Positions 40,594 through 48,583 of a stretch of 64,000 nt of DNA are shown piece by piece. Below the pieces are notes generated by a model. The model had not been told where the DNA came from. It ran no database searches and saw nothing but the letters and a program-made list of their open reading frames with translations. The stretch is from an uncultured Bacteroides sp. (GTDB taxonomy: Bacteria > Bacteroidota > Bacteroidia > Bacteroidales > Bacteroidaceae): contig NZ_OY762899.1 of NCBI RefSeq assembly GCF_963666545.1, positions 1-64,000 on the forward strand, in the 5' to 3' direction. Numbering within the stretch: the stretch's first letter is position 1; each line of letters starts with the position of its first letter. Both the position numbers and the translations under genes were made by a program.

Positions 40594-40622
40594 TTCTCAA
40601 AATACACATTTTATCTTTATTT

Positions 40623-41810
40623 ATGGATTCAAACAATCTTTCTTCTTTACGCAAAGGGGTGGTAGGAGTACAATTTCTATTTGTGGCTTTTGGTGCTACG
40701 GTACTTGTACCTTTACTTGTAGGCTTAGATCCTTCCACAGCTCTCTTTACTGCCGGCGTTGGTACTCTTATTTTTCATTTGGTAACCAAGGGTAAAGTTC
40801 CTATTTTCTTAGGTAGTAGTTTTGCTTTTATCGCTCCTATTATTAAAGCTACTGAACTTTATGGATTACCGGGTACGTTATCGGGTATGATGGGAGTGGC
40901 TTTAGTTTATTTTCTGATGAGTGCATTGGTCAAGTGGCAGGGGATAAAGTTTATCGATCGTTTGTTTCCACCAATTGTAATTGGTCCCGTCATAATGCTC
41001 ATTGGCTTGTCGTTGGCTGGTACAGGCGTAAATATGGCTAAAGAGAACTGGGTGCTGGCATTACTGTCTTTGATTACGGCTATTCTCGTATCTATACGTG
41101 CAAGAGGATTATTGAAACTTATACCTATCTTTTGCGGTATTATAGTGGGATATGTTGCTGCATTGCTGTTCTTTGATGTTGATTTGTCGGGTGTGCGAGA
41201 TGCTGCTTGGTTTAGCTTGCCTCCGTTTACATTTCCAGCTTTTTCATGGGAGCCAATATTGTATATGATGCCTGTGGCCATAGCACCTGTAATAGAGCAT
41301 ATTGGGGATGTATATGTGGTCAACACGGTGGCTAAAAAAGATTTTGTGAAAGACCCCGGTTTGCATCGTACTTTGTTGGGCGACGGATTGGCTTGTTTTG
41401 TTGCAGGGTTTCTTGGTGGACCCCCTGTTACTACTTATTCCGAAGTAACAGGTGCCATGTCTCTCACTAAGGTCACTAATCCTCAAGTTATCCGCATAGC
41501 TGCGGTTACTGCTATTCTCTTTTCGGTCATAGGAAAAGTCAGTGCTTTACTTAGATCTATACCTAGCGCTGTACTGGGGGGTATCATGTTATTGCTATTC
41601 GGGACTATTGCTTGTGCTGGAGTTGCAAATCTTATTAATTGCGCTGTAGATTTGAGTCGCACACGTAATATTATTATATTCTCACTGACACTGACGGTAG
41701 GCATTGGCGGTGCAGTATTAACATGGGGTAATTTTTCTCTTTCGGGCATTGGACTTGCTGCAATTGTAGGTGTGTTACTTAACTTGCTGTTACCTCAAGA
41801 AAAGGCATAA
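40623..41810 (+). CDS. uraA: Uracil-xanthine permease (NCS2 family)
   Basis: 395 residues, about 14 hydrophobic segments. NCS2 hallmarks: VGVQFLFVAFGATVLVPLLVGLDPS at the N-terminus, AIAPVIEHIGDVYVV with the substrate glutamate, and GGPPVTTYSEVTGAMSLTK. This form (GLDPSTALFTAG, EHIGD) is closest to UraA/PyrP uracil:proton symporters. Monocistronic, converging on hcp. Confidence 0.93.
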   Translation: MDSNNLSSLRKGVVGVQFLFVAFGATVLVPLLVGLDPSTALFTAGVGTLIFHLVTKGKVPIFLGSSFAFIAPIIKATELYGLPGTLSGMMGVALVYFLMSALVKWQGIKFIDRLFPPIVIGPVIMLIGLSLAGTGVNMAKENWVLALLSLITAILVSIRARGLLKLIPIFCGIIVGYVAALLFFDVDLSGVRDAAWFSLPPFTFPAFSWEPILYMMPVAIAPVIEHIGDVYVVNTVAKKDFVKDPGLHRTLLGDGLACFVAGFLGGPPVTTYSEVTGAMSLTKVTNPQVIRIAAVTAILFSVIGKVSALLRSIPSAVLGGIMLLLFGTIACAGVANLINCAVDLSRTRNIIIFSLTLTVGIGGAVLTWGNFSLSGIGLAAIVGVLLNLLLPQEKA

Positions 41811-41927
41811 GAATATTAAGATTGTTACAAAACTTTAATGTTGATTATATTTTAAAGATTTACAAATTGTTGTAATTCGGAGAATTCGAGACTTTAGCAT
41901 GCTGAAAGCATGTTTTAAATAAATACG

Positions 41928-41967
41928 TTGAATTTCCGAATTCAGCGTGCTGAATTCGGAAATTCAA
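41928..41967. repeat. 40-bp palindrome with perfect 19-bp arms
   Basis: Arms 41928-41946 and 41949-41967 are exact complements around a GT centre (core TTCAGC-GT-GCTGAA). A related palindrome, TTTAGCATGCTGAA, is at 41893-41906. Beyond the 3' ends of both uraA and hcp. Confidence 0.85.
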
Positions 41968-41971
41968 TTTA

Positions 41972-41995
41972 CCCTTCTCACAAGGCTTGTAGAGG
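41972..41995. repeat. Conserved short hairpin (copy 2)
   Basis: CCCTTCTCACAAGG then CTTGTAGAGG; inner stem ACAAG/CTTGT. Matches 13625-13648 (shared core TCTCACAAGG then TGTAGAGG) and, as there, directly follows a palindromic region. Confidence 0.65.
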
Positions 41996-42126
41996 CGTTT
42001 TAAAAATTAAACATGTCTCTCCTGTTTAGTCCAAGTGTGAATAAAAAATAGTTTAATTCCCATCTGCAAATTTGAGTATAAACTTTTTTGAACCATACTT
42101 TTGTAATTTCCTCTTTCACGTTCACT

Positions 42127-43758
42127 CTAGCTTAGAAACGTTGCGATGTCTTCGTCGGCTGTGCTGATGCCACCAATGCCAAAATTGTCGACGAGCACTT
42201 GGGTTACATTAGGAGATAGAAAAGCCGGTAGGGTAGGGCCCAAATGGATCTTTTTCACGCCTAAGTGAAGTAGAGCTAATAACACGATAACAGCTTTTTG
42301 TTCATACCAAGCAATGTTATACACGATGGGCAAGTCATTGATATCTTCTAACCCGAATACTTCTTGCAACTTCATGGCGATTACTGCAAGGGAATAGCTG
42401 TCATTACACTGACCGGCGTCGAGTACACGTGGGATGCCATTGATATCACCTAATGGCAGTTTGTTGTAACGATACTTAGCGCAACCTGCTGTGAGAATCA
42501 CTGTGTCTTTTGGTAACTTCTCTGCAAACTCGGTATAATAACTACGACTTTTCATTCGTCCGTCGCAACCCGCCATAACAAAAAACTTGCTGATTGCCCC
42601 ACTTTTCACTGCATCTACCACCTTATCGGCCAAAGCCAATACTTGTGCGTGGGCAAAACCACCTACAATAGTTCCGGTTTCTATTTCTACTGGTGGTTGG
42701 CAACGCTTGGCGTGTTCTATAATAATAGAGAAATCTTTCGGTTGACCATCTTTACGTTCTGAGATATGTATTGCGCCCTCTAAACCTGAAGCTCCTGTTG
42801 TGTAGATGCGATCTTTATAAGTTGCTTTTGATGTAGGAGGTACGATGCAGTTTGTAGTAAATAGAATTGGACCGTTGAAACTTTCAAACTCTTCTTTTTG
42901 TTTCCACCAAGCGTTTCCGTAGTTCCCTGCCAAGTGCTTGTGCTTCTTCAGATGTGGATAATAGTGAGCAGGAAGCATTTCGCTATGCGTATACACGTCA
43001 ATGCCTGTTCCTTCAGTTTGCTGTAGCAACTCTTCTAAATCTTTCAGATCATGTCCACTGATAAGAATAGCCGGATTGTTGCGCACGCCGATGTTCACTT
43101 CGGATAGTTCAGGATTGCCATAATGACTGGTATTAGCGGCATCTAATTGAGCCATAGCAGTTACACCGTATTTTCCGGTTTCCAATGTAAGAGCAATCAA
43201 CTCGTCGGCAGAAATATCTTCGCGAGTGATCTCGGCCAGCGCACGTTGCATAAAAGAAAAAATCTCAGGATCTTCCGAACCTAAATTATAGGCATGCTCT
43301 GCGTAAGCGGCCATACCTTTGATGCCATAGTGCACCAATTCTTTTAGTGAACGGATATCTTCATTCTGAGTGCGAAGAACACCCACGCTTTGCGACTTTT
43401 CTTCGAATTCCTCTTCGGTACCGTTCCATGTACATTCGTCCGGTGCATTGGTTAACGTTATCTTTTGAGCCAGCTTGTTCCTCAAAACCATTCCGCCCTT
43501 TATTTTCTCTATGATGGCTGCTTTGTCGAAATTGGCATTGGTGATGGTGATAAAAAGACCGTCGAATACAAATTTATCAGCTTCAGCAGAGGGGTTTCCT
43601 ATCTTTCGAAGCTCTTGATTATAGACAGCAACCCCTCTCACTACGAACAAAAGAAGATCTTGCATATTGGCTACTTCGGGAGTTTTCCCACACACACCAC
43701 TTAGTATACAGCCGGTACCTTTTGCGGCTTCTTGACATTGAAAACAGAACATACTCAT
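42127..43758 (-). CDS. hcp: Hybrid cluster protein (hydroxylamine reductase)
   Basis: 543 residues. N-terminal [4Fe-4S] cysteines C5, C8, C17, C23 ([17 protein letters not shown]); hybrid-cluster region includes HGNP-type histidines and cysteines such as [44 protein letters not shown]. Proposed to detoxify nitric oxide or hydroxylamine under anaerobiosis. A perfect 9-2-9 inverted repeat (43822-43841) lies centred about 40 bp upstream of the predicted start site, and the -33 box is missing, suggesting activator dependence. Confidence 0.97.
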   Translation of the reverse strand: MSMFCFQCQEAAKGTGCILSGVCGKTPEVANMQDLLLFVVRGVAVYNQELRKIGNPSAEADKFVFDGLFITITNANFDKAAIIEKIKGGMVLRNKLAQKITLTNAPDECTWNGTEEEFEEKSQSVGVLRTQNEDIRSLKELVHYGIKGMAAYAEHAYNLGSEDPEIFSFMQRALAEITREDISADELIALTLETGKYGVTAMAQLDAANTSHYGNPELSEVNIGVRNNPAILISGHDLKDLEELLQQTEGTGIDVYTHSEMLPAHYYPHLKKHKHLAGNYGNAWWKQKEEFESFNGPILFTTNCIVPPTSKATYKDRIYTTGASGLEGAIHISERKDGQPKDFSIIIEHAKRCQPPVEIETGTIVGGFAHAQVLALADKVVDAVKSGAISKFFVMAGCDGRMKSRSYYTEFAEKLPKDTVILTAGCAKYRYNKLPLGDINGIPRVLDAGQCNDSYSLAVIAMKLQEVFGLEDINDLPIVYNIAWYEQKAVIVLLALLHLGVKKIHLGPTLPAFLSPNVTQVLVDNFGIGGISTADEDIATFLS

Positions 43759-43795
43759 AATCTTTACGTATTAAGTGTTTTAGTAACTTTAATGC

Positions 43796-43841
43796 AAAGA
43801 TAGAGCGGTGCGGAGAGTTATTTTGTAACCAAGGTTACAAA
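43796..43841 (-). promoter_or_regulatory. hcp promoter with activator-type operator
   Basis: -7 box TATCTTTG (43796-43803) and palindrome TTTGTAACC-AA-GGTTACAAA (43822-43841), centre near -39 to -41 from the predicted start. No TTTG at the -33 position. Crp/Fnr-family HcpR is known to control hcp in Bacteroidetes; that it binds here is inference. Confidence 0.7.
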
Positions 43842-43875
43842 GGGGGGTGTTTTTTAATGATGAAAATCTATAAAA

Positions 43876-43902
43876 GTAAAAGAACCGCCTCTTCACGAGG
43901 CA
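43876..43902 (-). terminator. Probable flavodoxin terminator
   Basis: GCCTC-ttcac-GAGGC (43887-43901), followed on the minus strand by a U-rich stretch (TTCTTTTACTTTT). Confidence 0.55.
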
Positions 43903-43961
43903 GCTCTTCACACAAAAAACATACAAGCTAAACAAGAAAAATTAAATTATAATTCTCAGGA

Positions 43962-44471
43962 TTACTTGGAACATTCTTTTGTAAGTGTTTCAATCCAGTT
44001 ATCTATTCTTTCGTCGGTTTTGTCATCCTCATTCACGTCGTCTAGAGCCAAACCAACAAATTTACCGTCTACTACAGATTCTGATGAATCAAAAGAATAT
44101 CCTTCGATATCTGTTGCTCCGCAGAATGTGCAGCCTGTCTCTTTCAATTCTTCATAAAGAGCACCCATGCCACCGCAGAAGGTATCACTATATGATTCTG
44201 AGTCGCCACAACCGAATAGAGCAACGAATTTATTGGAGAGGTCTGCTTTCTTTAGTATTTTTACGCCGTCATACCAATCGTCTTGTAGTTCACCGTCACC
44301 CCAAGTAGATGTGCCTAGCAATAAGACATCGTATTCCTTAACAAGCTCTTCTTTTATTTTAGCTGCATCATGTATGTCTGCTTTAGCAAGACCTAATTTT
44401 TCTCCTATTTTACGTGCTATCTCTTCTGTGGTTCCGGTTGTAGAACCATAAAACACACCAATCTTATTCAT
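43962..44471 (-). CDS. fldA: Flavodoxin
   Basis: 169 residues from the ATG at 44471 (MNKIGVFYGSTTGTTEEIARKIG); the longer frame includes the promoter and is rejected. FMN phosphate loop GSTTGTTE, isoalloxazine loops GTSTWGDGELQDDW and FGCGDSESYSDTFCGG are long-chain flavodoxin signatures. Low-potential electron carrier, usually induced when iron is short or under stress. Divergent from the hemerythrin-like gene, with repeated operators in between. Confidence 0.97.
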   Translation of the reverse strand: MNKIGVFYGSTTGTTEEIARKIGEKLGLAKADIHDAAKIKEELVKEYDVLLLGTSTWGDGELQDDWYDGVKILKKADLSNKFVALFGCGDSESYSDTFCGGMGALYEELKETGCTFCGATDIEGYSFDSSESVVDGKFVGLALDDVNEDDKTDERIDNWIETLTKECSK

Positions 44472-44499
44472 AATATAATCTGTTTTTATTAATATACTG

Positions 44500-44507
44500 C
44501 AAAGATA
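44500..44507 (-). promoter_or_regulatory. Flavodoxin -7 box
   Basis: TATCTTTG on the minus strand; predicted start near 44496. The palindrome 44529-44548 is centred about 42 bp upstream of it. Confidence 0.65.
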
Positions 44508-44528
44508 CACTAATTGAGAGAAGGGGGG

Positions 44529-44619
44529 AATCACTATTTATAGTGATTTATAGTGAATAATTGTTCTGTAAGTAACTATAAATGGTGATTACGGAAAAAA
44601 ATACCTAATAATGGTGATT
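44529..44619. promoter_or_regulatory. Three operator-like sites between flavodoxin and hemerythrin genes
   Basis: Perfect site AATCACTAT-TT-ATAGTGATT (44529-44548); degenerate copies AGTAACTAT-AA-ATGGTGATT (44571-44590) and AATACCTAA-TA-ATGGTGATT (44600-44619). All have 9-2-9 geometry, the same as the hcp operator but with a different word. An extra half-site ATAGTGAAT is at 44550-44558. Confidence 0.65.
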
Positions 44620-44674
44620 GTGTGCGCACAAAATAATGTGTTATTTTGTTGTGCTAATATTAAATAGGTATTTT

Positions 44675-45379
44675 ATGAACAAATTGCAGAAATATAAGCC
44701 TACTGACAAGATGAGTGATCTCATTTGCAATAACTATTCATTGCTACAAGTGATGAGTCGTTTTGGATTGTCTTTAGGGTTTGGCGACAAAACAGTGAAA
44801 GAGGTTTGCGCAATGAATAATGTAGATTATCGCACTTTTCTTACTGTAGTGAATTTTATAGAGGAAGGTTTCTCCCGGATGAACGATGAAACAGAAGATA
44901 TATCTATACCGGCTTTGGTCGATTATCTTCGCCAGACTCATATCTACTTTCTTGATTTTTCTCTACCTAGCATACGCCGAAAATTGATTGATTCCATTGA
45001 TTATTCAGAGAAAGATGTGGTTTCTCTAATACTTAATTTTTTTGATATATATGTTCGTGAGGTCAGAAAACACATGGAATATGAAGAAAAAACGGTTTTT
45101 AAATATGTAGATGATTTGCTTCAAGAGAAGGCTCAGAAGAATTATCAGATATCCACTTTTTCTAAACATCATGAGTCCATTAGCGAAAAACTCACGGAAT
45201 TGAAAAATATTATCATCAAGTATTGCCCTTCAAAGGCAAACAATAATTTGTTGAATGCTGCTCTTTTCGACATTTTTGCTTGTGAAGAAGCACTGGACTC
45301 ACACTGTAAAGTGGAGGATTATCTGTTTGTTCCTGCCATTTTGAAACTCGAAAGGAGGCTTGGCAATGATGAAAAATAG
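44675..45379 (+). CDS. RIC/YtfE-like hemerythrin domain protein
   Basis: 234 residues from the ATG at 44675 (MNKLQKYKPTDKM). N-terminal ScdA_N/DUF542-like domain (1-65, FGLSLGFGDKTVKEVCAMNNVD, C45), then a four-helix hemerythrin domain with ligand candidates H89, H133/E137, H165-H166, H210 and E214 (SHCKVEDYLFVP). This is the layout of diiron proteins repairing iron-sulfur clusters after nitric-oxide damage. Its end overlaps the next gene (ATGATG inside GGCAATGATGAA), so the two are coupled. Near hcp, which supports a nitrosative-stress role. Confidence 0.82.
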   Translation: MNKLQKYKPTDKMSDLICNNYSLLQVMSRFGLSLGFGDKTVKEVCAMNNVDYRTFLTVVNFIEEGFSRMNDETEDISIPALVDYLRQTHIYFLDFSLPSIRRKLIDSIDYSEKDVVSLILNFFDIYVREVRKHMEYEEKTVFKYVDDLLQEKAQKNYQISTFSKHHESISEKLTELKNIIIKYCPSKANNNLLNAALFDIFACEEALDSHCKVEDYLFVPAILKLERRLGNDEK

Positions 45380-45977
45380 CGAAACGATTCGGATTGGCAT
45401 CGCAGAAACATCTGTTATTATCCGTAGTGGATTGACTGTTGCTCTGAGGAGGTTGCCGAATCTTAAAATACAGCCGGTAGAATTAGGCTCTACTGATGCT
45501 TTAAGTGACTGCTTGCGTACTCAGCCGCCTGATATTTTGATTGTAAATCCGACATTTGGTAACTATTTTGATGTGGCTCGTTTTCGTGATGAGGCTTCTG
45601 GAAAGGGCATTCGACTGGTGGCACTAATTAGTTCGTTTATAGATTCGGCCTTGTTGACTAAATATGACGATTCACTATCTATTTGCGATGATTTAGAGAC
45701 ATTGGCAAATAAAATAAATCGTTTGCAAAACATCGCGCCGGAGGAGGAAAATGATAATCAAGAAACGTTGAGCCAGCGTGAGAAAGAGATTGTGGTTTGT
45801 GTTGTCAAAGGGATGACCAATAAAGAAACTGCAGAACAACTCTTTTTGTCTATTCATACCGTGATTACTCACAGACGGAATATTAGCAAGAAGTTACAGA
45901 TACATAGTGCGGCCGGTCTGACTATTTATGCAATCGTTAATAAATTGGTCGAGATAGGAGAGATACAAAATTTGTAG
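45366..45977 (+). CDS. LuxR-type regulator with degenerate receiver
   Basis: 203 residues from the ATG at 45366 (TTG at 45360 also possible). C-terminal LuxR/FixJ helix-turn-helix (LSQREKEIVVCVVKGMTNKETAEQLFLSIHTVITHRRNI). The N-terminal receiver fold lacks the acidic pair (A13-E14 in IGIAETS) and has N61 where the phospho-aspartate belongs (ILIVNPTFG), so it cannot be phosphorylated in the usual way. Overlaps the hemerythrin gene by 14 bp, suggesting that it responds to that protein or to its signal. Confidence 0.85.
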   Translation: MMKNSETIRIGIAETSVIIRSGLTVALRRLPNLKIQPVELGSTDALSDCLRTQPPDILIVNPTFGNYFDVARFRDEASGKGIRLVALISSFIDSALLTKYDDSLSICDDLETLANKINRLQNIAPEEENDNQETLSQREKEIVVCVVKGMTNKETAEQLFLSIHTVITHRRNISKKLQIHSAAGLTIYAIVNKLVEIGEIQNL

Positions 45978-46004
45978 ATTTTTTGTGGTGGAGAACGAAA
46001 CTAT

Positions 46005-46058
46005 TGCCAAGTACACAACTTGCTTCTTGCGAAGAGTCGTGTAACTTGGCACTTTTTT
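46005..46058 (+). terminator. Terminator between the LuxR gene and gpmA
   Basis: Stem GCCAAGT-ACAC (46006-46016) with GTGT-a-ACTTGGC (46039-46050), one bulged A, then TTTTTT. The stem can serve both convergent genes. Confidence 0.85.
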
Positions 46059-46067
46059 AATTCCTTT

Positions 46068-46757
46068 TTATTTCAAGTAGTAGTGATTCACGGGAGTCAA
46101 AGTATCGTCAAGTTCATAAACTTGAGGAACACCCGTTGGTATCTCTAGACTCACAATTTTTTCGTCACTTATTCTATCCAAGTATTTTATTAATGCACGA
46201 AGGCTATTACCATGAGCGACTATAAGTACTGTTTTTCCATCGAGTAGGGCAGGAGCAATGCTGTCATACCAGAAGGGAAGTACACGGTTGATGGTCAGTT
46301 CTAGTGATTCTCCCAGAGGAAGCATGCTTTGGTCCAGTTTCTGATATTTGGCTTCGAGAGAGGCTGTTCGTTCATCATCAGCCGGTAACATTGGAGGAGC
46401 TATATCGTAACTTCTTCTCCAAATATGAACTTGTTCATCACCGTATTTTTCGGCCGTTTCCGCTTTGTTGAGGCCTTGCAATGCACCGTAATGGCGTTCA
46501 TTCAATCGCCAATGATGAATTTCCGGTATCCACATCTGGTCAGCTTCCTCTTGCAAAAGATGTTGAGTTTTAATAGCTCGTTTCAATACGGATGAAAATG
46601 CTATATCGAATGTTATTCCTGCTTCTTTTATTAACTGCCCTGCTCTGCGGGCTTCTTCTTCTCCTTTTTCACTGAGAGGTACGTCGGCCCATCCGGTAAA
46701 ACGATTTTGTTGATTCCATTGGCTTTCGCCATGTCTTACTAAAACTAGTTTCTTCAT
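46068..46757 (-). CDS. gpmA: 2,3-bisphosphoglycerate-dependent phosphoglycerate mutase
   Basis: 229 residues. Phospho-histidine H9 in [20 protein letters not shown] in [27 protein letters not shown], and the second catalytic His in [15 protein letters not shown]. Glycolysis and gluconeogenesis, 3-PG to 2-PG. The C-terminus is short compared with the E. coli enzyme, as usual in Bacteroidetes. A terminator hairpin lies in its probable leader (46848-46879). Confidence 0.96.
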   Translation of the reverse strand: MKKLVLVRHGESQWNQQNRFTGWADVPLSEKGEEEARRAGQLIKEAGITFDIAFSSVLKRAIKTQHLLQEEADQMWIPEIHHWRLNERHYGALQGLNKAETAEKYGDEQVHIWRRSYDIAPPMLPADDERTASLEAKYQKLDQSMLPLGESLELTINRVLPFWYDSIAPALLDGKTVLIVAHGNSLRALIKYLDRISDEKIVSLEIPTGVPQVYELDDTLTPVNHYYLK

Positions 46758-46846
46758 AATAATTTCTATCTTTAATAATTGTACTTGTATATAACATTTC
46801 TGCGAAAAGAATGTTTTTTAGCTCTTACTAAGTAATGTTAGAAAAA

Positions 46847-46880
46847 TAAAATCCCGACGAAATCACTTCGGCGGGATTTA
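46847..46880 (-). terminator. Hairpin terminator in the gpmA upstream region
   Basis: AAATCCCG-a-CGAA / TTCG-g-CGGGATTT (one mismatch) with a 5-nt loop, U-rich after it on the minus strand (TTTTATTTTTC). It lies about 90 bp upstream of the gpmA start, downstream of a -7 box at 46945-46952. Confidence 0.65.
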
Positions 46881-46944
46881 TCTAATTTTATTTTAATGTG
46901 GCTACGTAATAAAATTATGACTAATTAATTAAATTCTGATAGTG

Positions 46945-46982
46945 CAAAGATAAAGGGATTGCGCATCGTGCGCAATCCCTTT
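46945..46982 (-). terminator. Strong hairpin with embedded promoter, after the acyltransferase gene
   Basis: Perfect 14-bp stem AAAGGGATTGCGCA (46952-46965) with 46969-46982, loop TCG. On the minus strand it is followed directly by TATCTTTG (46945-46952), a -7 box, whose -33 TTG lies within the hairpin at 20-bp spacing. Terminator of the polysaccharide genes and promoter of the next transcript appear to share DNA. Confidence 0.7.
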
Positions 46983-47032
46983 ATTATGGTATATTTTAGT
47001 GTCTTACTAACTATATATGGTTATGGAATAGC

Positions 47033-47659
47033 TTATTTCTGAATCTTTTCCCATGTTTGGGTTTCAAAATTGTACTTTTTGATGATGCGGGCGGGAATTC
47101 CGGCACAAACACAATAGGGGGGTATGGATTGTTTCACGACGCTACCGGCAGCTACAATGCAATGTGTTCCAATTGTAACGCCAGGAAGGATAACCGCATT
47201 GGCTCCTATCCAAACATCATCTTCAATAATGATAGGGTCCGTCGTTACTCCCTGTTCGTCGATAGGTATATCTATTTTTTGAAAATTGTGATTGAGGCCA
47301 CTTATAGTGATATTTTGTGCCAGATTAACATGGTTGCCAATGGTGACCGGACCGATAATTGTATTTCGTAATCCAATGCGCGTATAATTGCCTATAATCA
47401 AATCGCCCACAGCATTATTCAGACAACTGTAATCTTCGACAACAGAGTAACGACCTAGAGAAAACAAATTGAAGGGTGGTAGGTCTTTTCGTACACTATG
47501 GTAAATAACCGATCCCTTCCCTCGTTTGAGGTAGGTGAAATAGAACAGTCGAATCCACCATTGAGGCTTTGCTTTAGTAGGGTGCATAATGAAGTGATGC
47601 AGCATTTTCTTCAAAGCCGGATGACTATTAATTTTTTGTTTTAAAGTAGATAGATTCAT
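47033..47659 (-). CDS. Hexapeptide-repeat acyltransferase
   Basis: 208 residues, left-handed beta-helix: NYTRIGLRNTIIGPVTIGNHVNL, ISGLNHNFQ (catalytic His), DDVWIGANAVILPGVTIGTHCIVAAGSVVKQ, then AGIPARIIKKY. WcaF/LacA-type sugar O-acetyltransferase probably modifying a surface polysaccharide. Last gene of the minus-strand polysaccharide block, 15 bp after the glycosyltransferase. Confidence 0.88.
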   Translation of the reverse strand: MNLSTLKQKINSHPALKKMLHHFIMHPTKAKPQWWIRLFYFTYLKRGKGSVIYHSVRKDLPPFNLFSLGRYSVVEDYSCLNNAVGDLIIGNYTRIGLRNTIIGPVTIGNHVNLAQNITISGLNHNFQKIDIPIDEQGVTTDPIIIEDDVWIGANAVILPGVTIGTHCIVAAGSVVKQSIPPYCVCAGIPARIIKKYNFETQTWEKIQK

Positions 47660-47674
47660 GTTGATAGTAGGTTC

Positions 47675-48583
47675 TTACTTTAATTTATCGGATATAGTGA
47701 TGAATGCAATGATTCCTTTATAAGTAGCTGCGGCAAGATCCGGTCTCCTTTTCATCATAAATAGGATGCTGTTCTTACTTGCTACAATGGTGCTCAGATA
47801 ACCGATTGATAGCCATTTTATTATCCCTTTTTTATGCCTCCATGCATATAATAATCTGTTACGCATCATGTAAAAGGTGCGTAATGGGCTCTCTTGTCCG
47901 GTACTTTGACTTTCTTTATGGAATATAGTGCAATAGCCGTTATACCAGATTTCATAGCCCTGCTCTTTTAATCGTGTACTCCAATCAATTTCTTCATAAT
48001 AAAGAAAGAATATTTCGGGCATTAGCCCTATTTGTTTTATCGTTTCTTTCCTTATCATTAATGCAGCACCATGAGCATAGGCTGTTTTATATTGGTGATT
48101 ATATTGCCCTAGGTCTTTTTCTCCTAAACCAATGGCCCTATTTCTTAGTGTAATGCTACTCAATGTGGTGTAACCTGCATACTGAATGCTTTGCTTCCCG
48201 GTTGCGAAGCATATCTTGGGACACACAATTCCGGCGGAAGGGTTTTGTTTGAAACTCTCTATTAAATAATGGAAGCAATCATTTACGATATAAGTATCAT
48301 TATTTAGAAGGAAAATAAATTCTCCTTTAGCTTCTTTAATGCCTAAGTTATTTCCTCCCGAAAATCCTAAGTTAGTTTGGCTGCTGATTACATTTATAGA
48401 TGGATATTTTTCTCTAAGTACAGATGCTTCGTCTTTTTTTGATGCATTGTCTACCACTATAATTTCATAGCTAGTTGAATGTATGTGAGTCTGAATGGAT
48501 TCAATCAGCTCAGCTGTGTCATTTAGCCCATTGTAATTAATTGTGATGATGGATATAAGAGGGCAAGAGGCATCTTTACACAT
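47675..48583 (-). CDS. Family 2 glycosyltransferase
   Basis: 302 residues. GT-A fold with SIITINYNGLNDTAELIESI, VVDNASKKDE, the metal/sugar motif FLLNNDTYI, and acceptor-side LYYEEIDWSTRLKEQGYEIWY. Similar to rhamnosyl- or other deoxyhexose transferases of O-antigen/capsule type. The start overlaps the end of the upstream phosphoglycosyl transferase by 8 bp, so the two are translationally coupled. Confidence 0.9.
   Translation of the reverse strand: MCKDASCPLISIITINYNGLNDTAELIESIQTHIHSTSYEIIVVDNASKKDEASVLREKYPSINVISSQTNLGFSGGNNLGIKEAKGEFIFLLNNDTYIVNDCFHYLIESFKQNPSAGIVCPKICFATGKQSIQYAGYTTLSSITLRNRAIGLGEKDLGQYNHQYKTAYAHGAALMIRKETIKQIGLMPEIFFLYYEEIDWSTRLKEQGYEIWYNGYCTIFHKESQSTGQESPLRTFYMMRNRLLYAWRHKKGIIKWLSIGYLSTIVASKNSILFMMKRRPDLAAATYKGIIAFITISDKLK

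Larger units (their letters stand above)
41811..42126. other. 316-bp convergent gap with large palindrome and conserved hairpin
   Basis: Between convergent uraA and hcp. Holds the palindromes 41874-41967, the conserved hairpin 41972-41995 and a minor hairpin AAACA...TGTTT near 42009-42027. No ORF. Confidence 0.6.
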
